Virus record (IMG/VR): IMGVR_UViG_3300022843_000014
Location: 1 to 57,160 of that record
DNA length: 57,160 bases
Direction: 5' to 3' (one strand)
DNA from: a virus
Shown here: positions 7,805 to 16,844 of the stretch, piece after piece
How positions within the stretch are numbered: position 1 is the stretch's first letter
How the letters are laid out: every line of letters starts with the position of its first letter
The notes under the pieces: generated by a model
Databases searched by the model: none
The model's input: the letters and a program-made list of their open reading frames with translations, nothing else
Told to the model about the DNA's origin: nothing
Made by a program: the position numbers and the translations under genes

Positions 7805-9246
7805 AAACACTACAGGAACAATATAATTTAATCCAAGAAGGCAAAGGCCGTAAAGATTTATTTTTAAAGGAGGCAAAGTCTACTTATCCTAATTTAATAT
7901 CAAACATAACTTCTTATAATGATGCTGAAAAAATATTAAAAAGCAAAAGCAAAATTAACGAAAATATAGGTGGTATTATTACTTTAAAACCTATATCCCA
8001 GTTAACATCCGAGGATTTTAACCCTAACAAACAATCTTGGGAATATAAATATGAAAATTTTGTTAACGAAGAGAGAGCAAAATCATTAAAACCTGCCATC
8101 AATAAGGATAAAAAGATTAATACTGAAGAACAGGATGAAAAAATCAAAGCGGATATAAAAAAAGTATCAGACCCTGTAGAAAATATTGATAAGAGTAATT
8201 ATGATTACTCACCCAAAGAGGATAATATTAATAATGTTAACGCCCAGGAAATGATGAACGGTGTATATTTTGAACTTAAAGAAGATCCTTCTTTATCTTT
8301 AGAAAAGGCTCAAGAAAAAGTAATTAAAAACCTAGCAAAAGACCCACTAACTTACATAAAGAATGGGCAATTTGGGGTAGGTATAGGTTATACAGAACCA
8401 GAAGTATACGAAAATTCAGGCAAAACCTACGGGGGTAGCGGATATAGTGATAAATTAAAAAAAACAGATACTAAAATGAGACCATTAAAAGAATCAACTT
8501 ACAAGAGACTAATTAAAGAAGGATTAGGAGGAGTAGTAACATCAGGTAATTCAAATTCCTATGCCTCACAGTCCGGGAGAGAAATTAGAAAAATGATGGC
8601 TGAAGATTATAATCAGCAAGAAGTAGGATCCCAATATCATAGTTCTTTATATACCGAATCCAATGAAGAAAAACCACTTCCTATGGATGAAAAGGCAAAA
8701 CCAGACTTCCTAGATTTAGATGGAGATGGTGACAAGGGTGAAACTATGAAAAAAGCAGCATCTGATAAAAAACAAAAACCTAAAAAAGATTCAATAGATG
8801 CTAAATTGGCAGAAATTGGAGCCGAGGCCGAAGCAGTTAAAATGGAAGCTCAATTAGAGTATTTAACTAATCATATTAACGAAAAGCAAGATAGATTGAC
8901 TGGTATTAATGAAGATGAAAATATGTTGGATTTAATGGATAAATCTAAATTGAAAGAAATGGCTAGGGACATTAAGCTTCTAGAAAAGAAGAAATCACAA
9001 ATGGAGAAAATCTACGAAAAAACATGTGGTAAAAGTTACTCCCCAACTAAAATGGTAGATGAAGATGTAGATGGTGGATTTGAAAGTGAGGATGAAAAAG
9101 AAAATTATTATTTAAATTTAGATAGTGTTGATGAAATGGATGCCGTAAGTTGGAATGATAAAAACAACCCAACACGTGGAGCTGCAGGTGAAAGAGATCC
9201 TAAAAAAGTAGGTACTTCAACAGGAGAATATTCTGTAAACAAATAA
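7801..9246 (+). CDS. Large acidic head-core-type protein
   Basis: A 481-residue highly charged protein with little predicted globular structure. The N-terminus MKTLQEQYNLIQEGKGRK resembles a T4 capsid-targeting sequence (compare MKTYQEFIAEA of internal protein III), with an IQE-G site fitting the prohead protease consensus. A second candidate site, LIKE-G, occurs near residue 239. A motif PDFLDLDGDGDKGE lies at about 300-313, and a long coiled coil follows (about 330-400). Position directly before the protease and composition suggest a prohead core or internal protein. The exact role is unknown. Confidence 0.6.
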   Translation: MKTLQEQYNLIQEGKGRKDLFLKEAKSTYPNLISNITSYNDAEKILKSKSKINENIGGIITLKPISQLTSEDFNPNKQSWEYKYENFVNEERAKSLKPAINKDKKINTEEQDEKIKADIKKVSDPVENIDKSNYDYSPKEDNINNVNAQEMMNGVYFELKEDPSLSLEKAQEKVIKNLAKDPLTYIKNGQFGVGIGYTEPEVYENSGKTYGGSGYSDKLKKTDTKMRPLKESTYKRLIKEGLGGVVTSGNSNSYASQSGREIRKMMAEDYNQQEVGSQYHSSLYTESNEEKPLPMDEKAKPDFLDLDGDGDKGETMKKAASDKKQKPKKDSIDAKLAEIGAEAEAVKMEAQLEYLTNHINEKQDRLTGINEDENMLDLMDKSKLKEMARDIKLLEKKKSQMEKIYEKTCGKSYSPTKMVDEDVDGGFESEDEKENYYLNLDSVDEMDAVSWNDKNNPTRGAAGERDPKKVGTSTGEYSVNK

Positions 9247-9252
9247 ATTAAC

Positions 9253-9855
9253 ATGAGAAAGCTATTAATAGAAACTCATAAAATCAATTATGCCCCTACC
9301 GTATTGACCGAAAGTGTTAACGCGGAAAACGGTAATATGATCGTTGAGGGAATATTAGCTACTTGTGAAGTTAAAAACGGAAACGGTAGATATTATTCTA
9401 AGGAATTATGGGAGAGAGAAATGGACCGTTACTCTGAATTAATAGAACAAAGACGTTCTATGGGAGAATTAGACCATCCAGAGTCTCAAGTAATAAATCT
9501 ACAAAATGTATCACATATTATTAGTGGATATAGATGGGAAGGTAATGACATTATAGGAAAAATTGAAGTCTTACCAACCCCAGCAGGTAACATATTAAAA
9601 GCACTTGTAGGTAATGGTGTAACAGTAGGTGTATCATCTCGGGGTATGGGTTCATTAGAAGAAAAAGAAGGTGTAATGGAAGTACAAGACGATTTCCAAC
9701 TACTTTGCTGGGATTTCGTGTCTACACCCTCAAACCCAGGTTCATACATGAGTCTAATTAAAGAAGACATAGGATTACCTCAATATAGTTATACAAGAGT
9801 AAACAAAATAATCCATGAAATCCTTTGTTCAAAAGGTTCTTGTAATATTTTTTAA
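9253..9855 (+). CDS. 21: Prohead core protease (gp21-like)
   Basis: A 200-residue serine protease of the T4 gp21/herpesvirus assemblin type, which matures the prohead by cleaving scaffold, capsid and internal proteins. The catalytic His lies in GELDHPES (about residue 76) and the catalytic Ser in VGVSSRGMGS (about 125). The N-terminal NGNGRYYSKELWE is also typical. It is close to T4 gp21 in size (212). The C-terminus IIHEILCSKGSCNIF seems complete, so the following endonuclease gene is inserted between genes rather than within this one. Confidence 0.92.
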   Translation: MRKLLIETHKINYAPTVLTESVNAENGNMIVEGILATCEVKNGNGRYYSKELWEREMDRYSELIEQRRSMGELDHPESQVINLQNVSHIISGYRWEGNDIIGKIEVLPTPAGNILKALVGNGVTVGVSSRGMGSLEEKEGVMEVQDDFQLLCWDFVSTPSNPGSYMSLIKEDIGLPQYSYTRVNKIIHEILCSKGSCNIF

Positions 9856-9884
9856 TCCAATGTAATTTTTCAAAGTCATTTACA

Positions 9885-9893
9885 TATGTATAA
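9885..9893 (+). promoter_or_regulatory. Late-type promoter motif for the HNH gene
   Basis: TATGTATAA begins 20 bases before the endonuclease start at 9905. ATGTAA at 9860 can pair weakly with TTACAT just before the motif. Confidence 0.45.
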
Positions 9894-9904
9894 TAAAATA
9901 TAAT

Positions 9905-10570
9905 ATGTTGAAGATATGTCCCACTTGTAAAAATGAAAAAAATACTAAGGATTTTAATAAAAATTCTACACGAAAGGATGGCATACAGAGAGAGTGTAGA
10001 GAATGTTGTCACACCCACCACAACAAACATTACCATTCTAAAAAGTCAATTAGGTTAAAAGAAAATCTAAGGGAAGGACATAAAGTATGTACTGTATGTG
10101 AAAAAGAACTTCCCATTAATGGGTTTAAACCTAGTAAAAATGGAAGATTTGGAGTAGGGAGTAATTGTAGACCTTGTTGTAATATTAAATGGAATCAATA
10201 CCAAAAAGAAACAAGACAAAATATAAAATATAGTAGGAGTAGAAAAAAAACAGATCCTATATATAAACTAAAATACCTTACTAGACTAAGAGTTAATGAA
10301 GTAATAAAAAAAGATAATATCACCAAAAACCACTCAGGGTTAAAGTATTTAGGATGTGACGTATCAACATACAAACATCATTTAGAATCCCAATTTTCCC
10401 AAAAAATGAGTTGGGGTAATCATGGGGTTTATTGGGAAGTAGATCACATAAAACCCCTAGTTTTAATTAAAAATGAAAAAGATTGTTTTAAATATTTCCA
10501 TTATCTAAATACCCAACCCTTAACAGTCCAAGAAAATAGAAAAAAAGGTAGTAAAATAACAATAAAATAA
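9905..10570 (+). CDS. HNH endonuclease, probably homing
   Basis: A 221-residue protein with two N-terminal zinc-finger-like repeats, each CxxC followed about 20-25 residues later by CxxCC (first Cys pairs near residues 5 and 62), then a basic linker and a C-terminal HNH nuclease core: WEVDHIKPL at about 179-187 and NTQPLTVQENRKKGSK near 202-217. Free-standing HNH genes of this type spread by cutting phages that lack the gene. It is inserted between the gp21 and gp22 genes, the usual pattern for T4-like homing genes. It carries its own late-type promoter. Confidence 0.85.
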   Translation: MLKICPTCKNEKNTKDFNKNSTRKDGIQRECRECCHTHHNKHYHSKKSIRLKENLREGHKVCTVCEKELPINGFKPSKNGRFGVGSNCRPCCNIKWNQYQKETRQNIKYSRSRKKTDPIYKLKYLTRLRVNEVIKKDNITKNHSGLKYLGCDVSTYKHHLESQFSQKMSWGNHGVYWEVDHIKPLVLIKNEKDCFKYFHYLNTQPLTVQENRKKGSKITIK

Positions 10571-10589
10571 AATAAAATAAATTAAAATT

Positions 10590-10841
10590 ATGGAAGAATT
10601 TAACACCTTTAGAAAGTACTTAATGGAAGGGGAAATTGGAGAAGAAAATATTCCTTCTTTCCTTAATAAAAAAAAGAAAGAATTAAACCAAGTTTTAGAA
10701 GATAACACTTTAGTAGATTTACTTAAATTTTTTGGGGAATATTATACCAATACACCCCCAATAAAAAGACTATTTACTTCAAGTTATAAACAATTAGAAA
10801 AAATTAAAGAAGAACTACCTCGATATCAAGCTATTAGATAA
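10590..10841 (+). CDS. Small protein with capsid-targeting-like N-terminus
   Basis: An 83-residue protein starting MEEFNTFRKYLMEGEIGEEN. The opening helix closely resembles MKELTAFRKYLVEGK of the gene at 32454, and LME-G fits the gp21 cleavage consensus. It may be an internal head protein trimmed by the protease. The rest is charged and unrecognised. It lies between the HNH gene and the gp22-like scaffold, and a rho-independent terminator follows 40 bases after its stop. Confidence 0.6.
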   Translation: MEEFNTFRKYLMEGEIGEENIPSFLNKKKKELNQVLEDNTLVDLLKFFGEYYTNTPPIKRLFTSSYKQLEKIKEELPRYQAIR

Positions 10842-10880
10842 ATACTTTTCTTCGGACGCTACCGACGGATTAGAAACATT

Positions 10881-10903
10881 AGACGCTTATTTTAGCGTCT
10901 TTT
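10881..10903 (+). terminator. Rho-independent terminator
   Basis: AGACGC (10881-10886) pairs with GCGTCT (10895-10900) around an 8-base loop, followed by TTT. It closes the gp21-side transcript before the scaffold gene. Confidence 0.6.
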
Positions 10904-10941
10904 GTGTTCTTAATAAGTTACCACATACGTATGACTGTAAT

Positions 10942-11007
10942 ACATCATGATTATTCTTATATGATGTTAAGTAAATATTATTTCTATTACGGTTCTTAAT
11001 AACCGTA
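10942..11007 (+). promoter_or_regulatory. Two hairpins in the scaffold gene leader
   Basis: ACATCAT (10942-10948) pairs with ATGATGT (10961-10967), and TACGGTT (10988-10994) pairs with AACCGTA (11001-11007). Both are perfect 7-bp stems between the terminator and the start at 11035. No promoter motif of either class is obvious here, so the region may control the stability or translation of the scaffold message. Confidence 0.4.
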
Positions 11008-11034
11008 TTTCACAAACTAAATTTTGAGATTATT

Positions 11035-12069
11035 ATGACAAACAACAGAGATTTGTTAAAAGAAGCAATCGCCGATGCTAAAGCAGTTAAAGAAACCGCT
11101 ATTGCGAATGCAAAACTTGCCCTAGAGGAAGCTTTTACCCCCTATTTAAAAAACCAACTATCTGCTAAACTGCAAGAGATGGACCATGAAGACGACATGA
11201 AAAAACCAGAACCAACCAAAAAAGTTAAAGAAGGCGAAGAGGAAGATTTTGACCTTGAAGAACTATTAGCTGAAATGGAAATGGATGGTGAAGAAATGGA
11301 AGAAGAAATGGATATGGATATGGGAGATGATATGAGAGACGATGATATGGATATGGACAACGAGGATGTTGATCTTGAAGACCTATCAGAAGACGACCTT
11401 AAATCCTTTATAGAGGATGTTATTAAGGATATGGTAGCATCAGGAGAAATTGAGCCCGGAGACGATTTTGAATCCGAAGATATGGAAGACATGGAAGACA
11501 TGGATGACATGGAAGATATGGATGTAGAAATCGATGAAATACTCAATGAAGATTCTGAACTAGGCGAGGATGCTAGATCAGATGCCGCTGCAAGAGGTTT
11601 TGAAAACATAGTTAGTAGCCTAAAAAAATTGGTAGATGCTGCTGGCCCTATGGCTAAAAAAGCAAAAGAAGCTTTAGAAGTATTAGGTAGTGCCGCAGGA
11701 TCAGCAATACGTGCTGAAGAAATGGACGGAATGGATGAACTTAGACAAGAACTTCAAGAAGTTAATCTCTTAAACGCTAAATTGCTTTATACTAATAAAA
11801 TTTTTAAAGCTAAAAACCTAACTGAAAGTAAAAAAATCAAGGTATTAAAAGCTTTTGATAATGCCACTGATGTTAAACAAGCAAAAGCCATTTATGAAAC
11901 ATTAAATGAAGGTATTGTAAATATTACTACAAATTCAAGGGTTAATGAATCAGTTAGAAGAGGTTTAGCTTCAAAGGCTAGTGGTTTAGAACCAAAGTCT
12001 AGTAGAAAACCAATTCTAGAATCAAACGAGGTATATGATCGTATGCGTAAGCTAGCGGGATTAATCTAA
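11035..12069 (+). CDS. 22: Prohead scaffold protein (gp22-like)
   Basis: A 344-residue, very acidic protein between the prohead protease and the major capsid gene, the place of the T4 gp22 core protein. The N-terminus (about residues 5-45, DLLKEAIADAKAVKETAIAN onward) is a helix typical of scaffold proteins. A Glu/Asp/Met-rich stretch spans about 55-180, then helices. The C-terminus ends in a short helix, YDRMRKLAGLI. Sites fitting gp21 cleavage are LKE-A near residue 11 and ILE-S near 327. The extreme acidity suits peptides that are cut up and leave the head. Confidence 0.8.
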   Translation: MTNNRDLLKEAIADAKAVKETAIANAKLALEEAFTPYLKNQLSAKLQEMDHEDDMKKPEPTKKVKEGEEEDFDLEELLAEMEMDGEEMEEEMDMDMGDDMRDDDMDMDNEDVDLEDLSEDDLKSFIEDVIKDMVASGEIEPGDDFESEDMEDMEDMDDMEDMDVEIDEILNEDSELGEDARSDAAARGFENIVSSLKKLVDAAGPMAKKAKEALEVLGSAAGSAIRAEEMDGMDELRQELQEVNLLNAKLLYTNKIFKAKNLTESKKIKVLKAFDNATDVKQAKAIYETLNEGIVNITTNSRVNESVRRGLASKASGLEPKSSRKPILESNEVYDRMRKLAGLI

Positions 12070-12100
12070 AAAACAATTTAAAATTTAAAAAACAAACAAC

Positions 12101-13771
12101 ATGAGCTTAAATTCATTATTAGAAAGCGCAAACCCATATCATACTATGCAGTCTGATGCGGCCAGATTATCTGGAAAATGGGCAAAAACAGGTCTTCTAG
12201 AAGGTCTAGAAGGCACCAACAAAACTAACATGAGTATCATATTAGAAAGCCAAGCTAAGCAGTTGGTAGTAGAATCATCCCAAACAGGTGGTGGTGCTGC
12301 ATCATCAGGTACATTCCAATCACAAACAGCTGTTAACACAGGTGGTCAGTGGGCTGGTGTTGCTTTGCCTTTAGTAAGAAAAGTATTTGGACAAATCGCA
12401 GCGAAAGAATTCGTTTCGGTTCAACCAATGAATCTACCTTCAGGTCTTGTATTTTTCCTAGATTTCCAATATGGAAGTGACAAAACACCATTTGCAGCAG
12501 GATCTTCTTTATATGGTAATGCTTCTGCAAAAACAGCACCATTTGGAAATGAAACAGAAGGTGGATTATTCGGAGCAGGTCGTTTTGGTTATTCTGTAAA
12601 CAATACACAGTCAGTTGAAACTGGTCTTGTAGCCACAGTAGCTACTTGGGGTGACATGAATTATGACTCTAACTTCTCAGCATCGGCACAAGCCCAGGAA
12701 TATTGGAAGATATTGGTCCCAGTAGCTGATTTAGATTTTGTAGACAAAGATGGTGTAGCAGCATTTCAACTAGTACCAGGAAATAGTGCAGATGCCTACA
12801 AACAAGGAACACCAGGTGTTCAAGTATCCGCTTTTACAAAGCAAGTTGATGGTAATGTTGTTTTTATAGCTTCTAAGGCAGCAACAGAAGCTACTATAGC
12901 AGAAATTGCAGCTGAGAATTTTGCAGTTGTTTATCAAATTCAACCAACAGATCAATTTAGAGGAGATTTTGAAGACAATAACCCAGAACCAAATTCACTA
13001 AACTCACCTTCAATCGCTATTCCAGAAATTAATGTTCAGATGAAATCATCTGCCATTGTAGCGAAAACTCGTAAGCTAAAAGCTGTTTGGACTCCAGAGT
13101 TTGCACAGGATTTAAATGCTTACCATGCTTTAGATGCCGAGGCTGAATTAACTTCTATATTGAGTGAGTATATCTCCCTAGAAATAGATTTAGAAATACT
13201 TTCTATGTTGATGGAAAATGCAGCAGCAGGAACTGAAGTATGGTCTGCCGTAAATAATCAATCAATTACATCTGGGGGAGGCATTAACGATAGTTTAGGA
13301 TTTTTTAATTCTCAAGGACAATGGTTCCAAACATTAGGAACTAAAATCCAAAAGTTAAGTAACATTATCCACCAGAAAACATTAAGAGGTGGTGCAAACT
13401 TCCTAGTATGTTCTCCAGCTGTAGGAACTATCATGGAATCAATCCCAGGATTTGCTGCTGATACTGATGGTGATGCTGCTAAAGCAACTTATGCATTTGG
13501 TGTACAAAAAGTAGGTCAATTAAACGGACGTTACAAAGTGTACAAAAACCCATACATGACTGAAAACGTAATTCTATTAGGATTTAGAGGATCTCAATTC
13601 TTGGAAACAGGCGCGGTTTTTGCACCTTACATTCCATTAATAATGACTCCACTTATCTATGACCCAGAAACTTTCACACCGAGAAAAGGTTTACTTACTC
13701 GTTATGCTAAGAAAATGGTTCGTCCAGAATTCTATGCGACTATTCAGGTAGCTGGTTTAAATACTTTATAG
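12101..13771 (+). CDS. 23: Major capsid protein (gp23-like)
   Basis: A 556-residue HK97-fold capsid protein, slightly longer than T4 gp23 (521). It forms the hexamers of the head shell. The N-terminal 50 residues contain sites fitting maturation by the prohead protease: LLE-G near residue 38 and ILE-S near 50. Strong family segments are WAGVALPLVRKVFGQIAAKE, KSSAIVAKTRKLKAVWTPE and NFLVCSPAVG. It lies directly after the scaffold gene and is followed by a strong terminator, as expected for the most highly expressed late gene. Confidence 0.95.
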   Translation: MSLNSLLESANPYHTMQSDAARLSGKWAKTGLLEGLEGTNKTNMSIILESQAKQLVVESSQTGGGAASSGTFQSQTAVNTGGQWAGVALPLVRKVFGQIAAKEFVSVQPMNLPSGLVFFLDFQYGSDKTPFAAGSSLYGNASAKTAPFGNETEGGLFGAGRFGYSVNNTQSVETGLVATVATWGDMNYDSNFSASAQAQEYWKILVPVADLDFVDKDGVAAFQLVPGNSADAYKQGTPGVQVSAFTKQVDGNVVFIASKAATEATIAEIAAENFAVVYQIQPTDQFRGDFEDNNPEPNSLNSPSIAIPEINVQMKSSAIVAKTRKLKAVWTPEFAQDLNAYHALDAEAELTSILSEYISLEIDLEILSMLMENAAAGTEVWSAVNNQSITSGGGINDSLGFFNSQGQWFQTLGTKIQKLSNIIHQKTLRGGANFLVCSPAVGTIMESIPGFAADTDGDAAKATYAFGVQKVGQLNGRYKVYKNPYMTENVILLGFRGSQFLETGAVFAPYIPLIMTPLIYDPETFTPRKGLLTRYAKKMVRPEFYATIQVAGLNTL

Positions 13772-13800
13772 TATTAAAAATTAGTATATTATTGATAATT

Positions 13801-13826
13801 AAACCCGACTTAGGTCGGGTTTTTTT
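13801..13826 (+). terminator. Rho-independent terminator after the capsid gene
   Basis: AAACCCGAC (13801-13809), loop TTAG, GTCGGGTTT (13814-13822), with a T run to 13826. It is among the strongest terminator hairpins in the window. Confidence 0.9.
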
Positions 13827-13838
13827 ATCCTTTTTTAA

Positions 13839-13847
13839 TATGTATAA
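13839..13847 (+). promoter_or_regulatory. Late-type promoter motif
   Basis: TATGTATAA follows the capsid terminator by 12 bases and lies 41 bases before the neck gene start. Confidence 0.5.
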
Positions 13848-13879
13848 TAAGGCAATAACCACTAAGTTAAAAATAAAAT

Positions 13880-15055
13880 ATGAACATACCAATTTGGAAC
13901 GGAGTAAGTACATTTGCACCAGGTCAAACCCCATTTGGCTTCTATGATTCACAATCCGATTTTGTTGTTGATGCAAATAAAGTCGCTAATTTTTGTGCTC
14001 AAAGAATGGGATTTCCCCTAGTAGATGTAGAATTACAGTCGGGGTCATTTTTTACAGCATTCGAGGAGGCTATAACCACATATGGTAACGAAATTTATGC
14101 GTATAAAATACGAGATAATCAATTATCTATTGATGGGTTACCAACCGCATCCCTTTTAAATACTGCACTTATAACACCAAGCTTTGAGCCAATAGTTAGG
14201 TTATCTGAACAATATGGAGCCGAAGCAGGTAGTGGAGGAAATGTTCCACATTATTCAGGTTCGTTTGCTTTAACTTCTAGTGTACAAGATTATAATTTTT
14301 CAACATTCATGACCTCTAGTGGACTTACGGGTTCAGAATATATTCATGGTATAGAAGTAAAAAAAGTATTTTATGAAACCAATTACCCAGCAGCATCAAG
14401 ATTCCTAGGGACAAATAATGGTTTTGGTTTTGGGGGTGTTATAGCCTCTGGAGTAATGGGTCTAGGTGGGTTTGGAGCTGAAGGAGGTTATCTAATGGCC
14501 CCCTTAAATTATGACATAGCAGTAATTCAGCAAATAGAAATGAGTGAAACTATTAGAAGGAATCAATACTCATTCGAAATAAGAAATGATAACCTAAGAA
14601 TATTCCCAATTCCTAATTTTTCTTTTAGTGAAAATACCGATTCTCGAATATGGTTTGAATATATCTTAAGAGATGAAAGAATTACGGGTGCGGTTAAGCA
14701 AACACCCAACAACGTTACTAATGTATCAAATTCTCCATATGGTAATCCTAACTATAATCAAATTAATTCCGTTGGTAGACAATGGATATTTGAGTATACT
14801 TTAGCTTTATCCAAAGAAATGTTGGGGTATGTAAGAGGTAAATACGGTACTATACCCATCCCTAATTCAGATGTAACATTAAATCAATCAGATTTAATCG
14901 CAGCAGCAACCTCTGAAAAATCTACTTTAATTGAAAGATTAAGAACTTATTTAGATGAAACATCTAGAATGGCTTTATTAGAGAGAAGAGCTAAAGAAGG
15001 AGAATCAAAAATGTTGGAATTGCAAAAAGTTCCCTACACAATTTTTATAGGATAG
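13880..15055 (+). CDS. 13: Neck protein (gp13-like)
   Basis: A 391-residue protein that I assign to gp13, which with gp14 closes the filled head and provides the tail-joining surface. Support comes from position (first gene of the neck-tail block, directly before the gp14-like gene) and from segments such as FCAQRMGFPLVDVELQSGSF and FEEAITTYGNEI near the N-terminus. It is longer than T4 gp13 (309). The next gene starts 1 base after its stop, so the two are coupled. Confidence 0.75.
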   Translation: MNIPIWNGVSTFAPGQTPFGFYDSQSDFVVDANKVANFCAQRMGFPLVDVELQSGSFFTAFEEAITTYGNEIYAYKIRDNQLSIDGLPTASLLNTALITPSFEPIVRLSEQYGAEAGSGGNVPHYSGSFALTSSVQDYNFSTFMTSSGLTGSEYIHGIEVKKVFYETNYPAASRFLGTNNGFGFGGVIASGVMGLGGFGAEGGYLMAPLNYDIAVIQQIEMSETIRRNQYSFEIRNDNLRIFPIPNFSFSENTDSRIWFEYILRDERITGAVKQTPNNVTNVSNSPYGNPNYNQINSVGRQWIFEYTLALSKEMLGYVRGKYGTIPIPNSDVTLNQSDLIAAATSEKSTLIERLRTYLDETSRMALLERRAKEGESKMLELQKVPYTIFIG

Positions 15056-15056
15056 T

Positions 15057-15590
15057 ATGTGCGCAATGTTTACGGGACAAAGAGACGTTTCTCTTATACG
15101 AAAATTTAATAGAGAGTTGATGGGGAACATTATAACCCAACAATGTGCCTTATATCAGTTCAAATTAGAAGAAACTAAGGTAAATCTTTATGGAGAGGCA
15201 TCCGAAGAAAAATACTATAATGGTCCTTTTTTGTTTAATGTTTTAATAGATAGAGAGGATCAACAATATTCAGGAGGAGAAGAAGGTGTACAATTTGAAC
15301 AAGGCATTAGCTTTTATTTTTTTAGAGATGATTTAGTAGATGCAAATGTTGAACCTCAAATAGGAGATATTGTATTATACGAAAATAAGTATTATGGAGT
15401 GCAAGGCACTATTGCTAACTACTATTGGGGTGGTAAAAACCCACAATATCCCAATAATGATTCCGATGGTACACCAAACCCACTAAACCCTGGTTTAGAA
15501 AAATTTGGTAACGTAATATCCATATTAGTAGCAACATATTATATCCCAAGTGATAAAGTAGCAATATCCCCTAACATTGAAAGAATGTAA
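15057..15590 (+). CDS. 14: Neck protein (gp14-like)
   Basis: A 177-residue protein; the second ATG at 15066 (MFTGQRDVSLIRKFNREL) is an equally good start. It contains a gp14-like segment, LEETKVNLYGEASEEKYYNG, and YFFRDDLVDANVEPQIGDIV, typical of T4-like head-closure proteins. It is shorter than T4 gp14 (256). It overlaps the next gene by one base, which fits tight expression of the gp13-gp14-gp15 set. Confidence 0.75.
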   Translation: MCAMFTGQRDVSLIRKFNRELMGNIITQQCALYQFKLEETKVNLYGEASEEKYYNGPFLFNVLIDREDQQYSGGEEGVQFEQGISFYFFRDDLVDANVEPQIGDIVLYENKYYGVQGTIANYYWGGKNPQYPNNDSDGTPNPLNPGLEKFGNVISILVATYYIPSDKVAISPNIERM

Positions 15591-16498
15591 TGTCAAAACC
15601 TAGAAAACCCATACCAAAAACTCAATTAGCCTTAAGTACCAGCAAGCAAACAGCTTTTGAAGGAATAGAAAACAGAGGATCATTAGGTAACCCCAATGAT
15701 TCGATAATGCCTTCAAACCCTAATTACACTGAAACTGGTGTTAATATTAATAGGTCGTCACAAATAAGCTTTAAAAATGATACTACTAAACAATATTCGG
15801 TTGGTATAAAGGATATTGATGAAGCCATGTTTTTTTATTTTGAGAATGTAATTAAGCCTTTTGTTTATCAAAATGGAGAACGTAGAGAAGTACCTATAAT
15901 ATATGGTGCTCCTGAAAGATGGAAATCATTCCAGCGTGATGGGTATTACAGAGATAAAAGTGGGGCGATTATGCTTCCTATTATAGTAATAAAAAGAGAT
16001 TCTCTAACTAAAGATAGATCGATAGCCAATAAACTAGATGCCAATATGCCTAACTTATATGGGCAATGGTCTAAAGAATTTAGTTCCAAAAATATTTATG
16101 GTAACTTTAGTGCTTTAAACAATAGAAAACCAGTAGAAAAATTTCATATAGTAGCCCAACCTGATTATGTTACTCTAGAGTATAGTGTTATCATTCAAAC
16201 TTACTATATGGAGCAACTAAATAAAATAATAGAAGCATGTGAGTATGCATCCGATGCTTACTGGGGGAATCCTGAGAGATTTCAATTTAGAGCCTTCATA
16301 GACAGTTTTGCCACTTCTACAGAATTAACCCAAGGAAAGGATAGGCTAGTAAAATCCACATTTAATATTAAATTAAGGGGATATATATTACCCGATACTA
16401 TACAAAAAGAATTAAATTCTACCCGAGTATACAATTCAAAAGCAAAAGTAACAATAACAACAGAAACCGTAAATAATATCGAAGACATCGATTTTTAA
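15590..16498 (+). CDS. 15: Tail completion and sheath stabiliser protein (gp15-like)
   Basis: A 302-residue protein matching the tail terminator gp15, which caps the tube and sheath and joins the tail to the head (T4: 272). Family-like segments are REVPIIYGAPERWKSFQRDG (about 98-117) and FHIVAQPDYVTLEYSVIIQTYYMEQLNKIIEACEYASDAYWG split across about 185-225. The order gp13-gp14-gp15-gp18-gp19 also supports the call. The stop is followed by a small coiled-coil gene. Confidence 0.8.
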   Translation: MSKPRKPIPKTQLALSTSKQTAFEGIENRGSLGNPNDSIMPSNPNYTETGVNINRSSQISFKNDTTKQYSVGIKDIDEAMFFYFENVIKPFVYQNGERREVPIIYGAPERWKSFQRDGYYRDKSGAIMLPIIVIKRDSLTKDRSIANKLDANMPNLYGQWSKEFSSKNIYGNFSALNNRKPVEKFHIVAQPDYVTLEYSVIIQTYYMEQLNKIIEACEYASDAYWGNPERFQFRAFIDSFATSTELTQGKDRLVKSTFNIKLRGYILPDTIQKELNSTRVYNSKAKVTITTETVNNIEDIDF

Positions 16499-16510
16499 AT
16501 AATTTTTACA

Positions 16511-16519
16511 TATTTATCA
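16511..16519 (+). promoter_or_regulatory. Late-type promoter motif, variant
   Basis: TATTTATCA, with C in place of the usual A, lies 25 bases before the start at 16536. Confidence 0.35.
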
Positions 16520-16535
16520 TCAAAATAGTTTATAT

Positions 16536-16787
16536 ATGAAAAGTCAAACGTTATCACCAGAAGAGTTACAAATACTTCAAGATTATCAATCACAAAACAA
16601 CCAAAATGTTTTAATGTTAGGTAATATAGAATTACAATTAAATATTTTAACTCGCCAAAAAACAGAATTACTAAAAGAATTTCAAACTCTATTAGAAGAA
16701 CAACAAGCAACCGGTAAAAAATTACAAGATAAATACGGTGAAGGTAACATAAATTTAGAAGATGGAAGTTTTGTTCCAATAGAGTAA
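16536..16787 (+). CDS. Small coiled-coil protein between gp15 and gp18
   Basis: An 83-residue, glutamine- and leucine-rich protein that is almost entirely predicted helix (TLSPEELQILQDYQSQNNQN, then a heptad region to about 65), ending KYGEGNINLEDGSFVPIE. Similar small proteins occur in many T4-like phages without a known role. It stands between the tail completion and sheath genes, so a tail-assembly role is plausible but unproved. Confidence 0.6.
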   Translation: MKSQTLSPEELQILQDYQSQNNQNVLMLGNIELQLNILTRQKTELLKEFQTLLEEQQATGKKLQDKYGEGNINLEDGSFVPIE

Positions 16788-16807
16788 ATTTTTGAAATAT
16801 TTTTTAA

Positions 16808-16816
16808 TATTTATAA
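16808..16816 (+). promoter_or_regulatory. Late-type promoter motif
   Basis: TATTTATAA followed by CAAAC lies 37 bases before the sheath gene start. It is one of the best matches to the consensus. Confidence 0.55.
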
Positions 16817-16844
16817 CAAACAAAAACAAATAAACATACAAACA

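Noticed and set aside
11142-11609. A 155-codon serine-rich frame on the minus strand
   Set aside because: It is the complement of the Glu/Asp/Met-rich part of the scaffold gene; its Ser/Ile repetition is an effect of GAA/GAT-rich codons read backwards.
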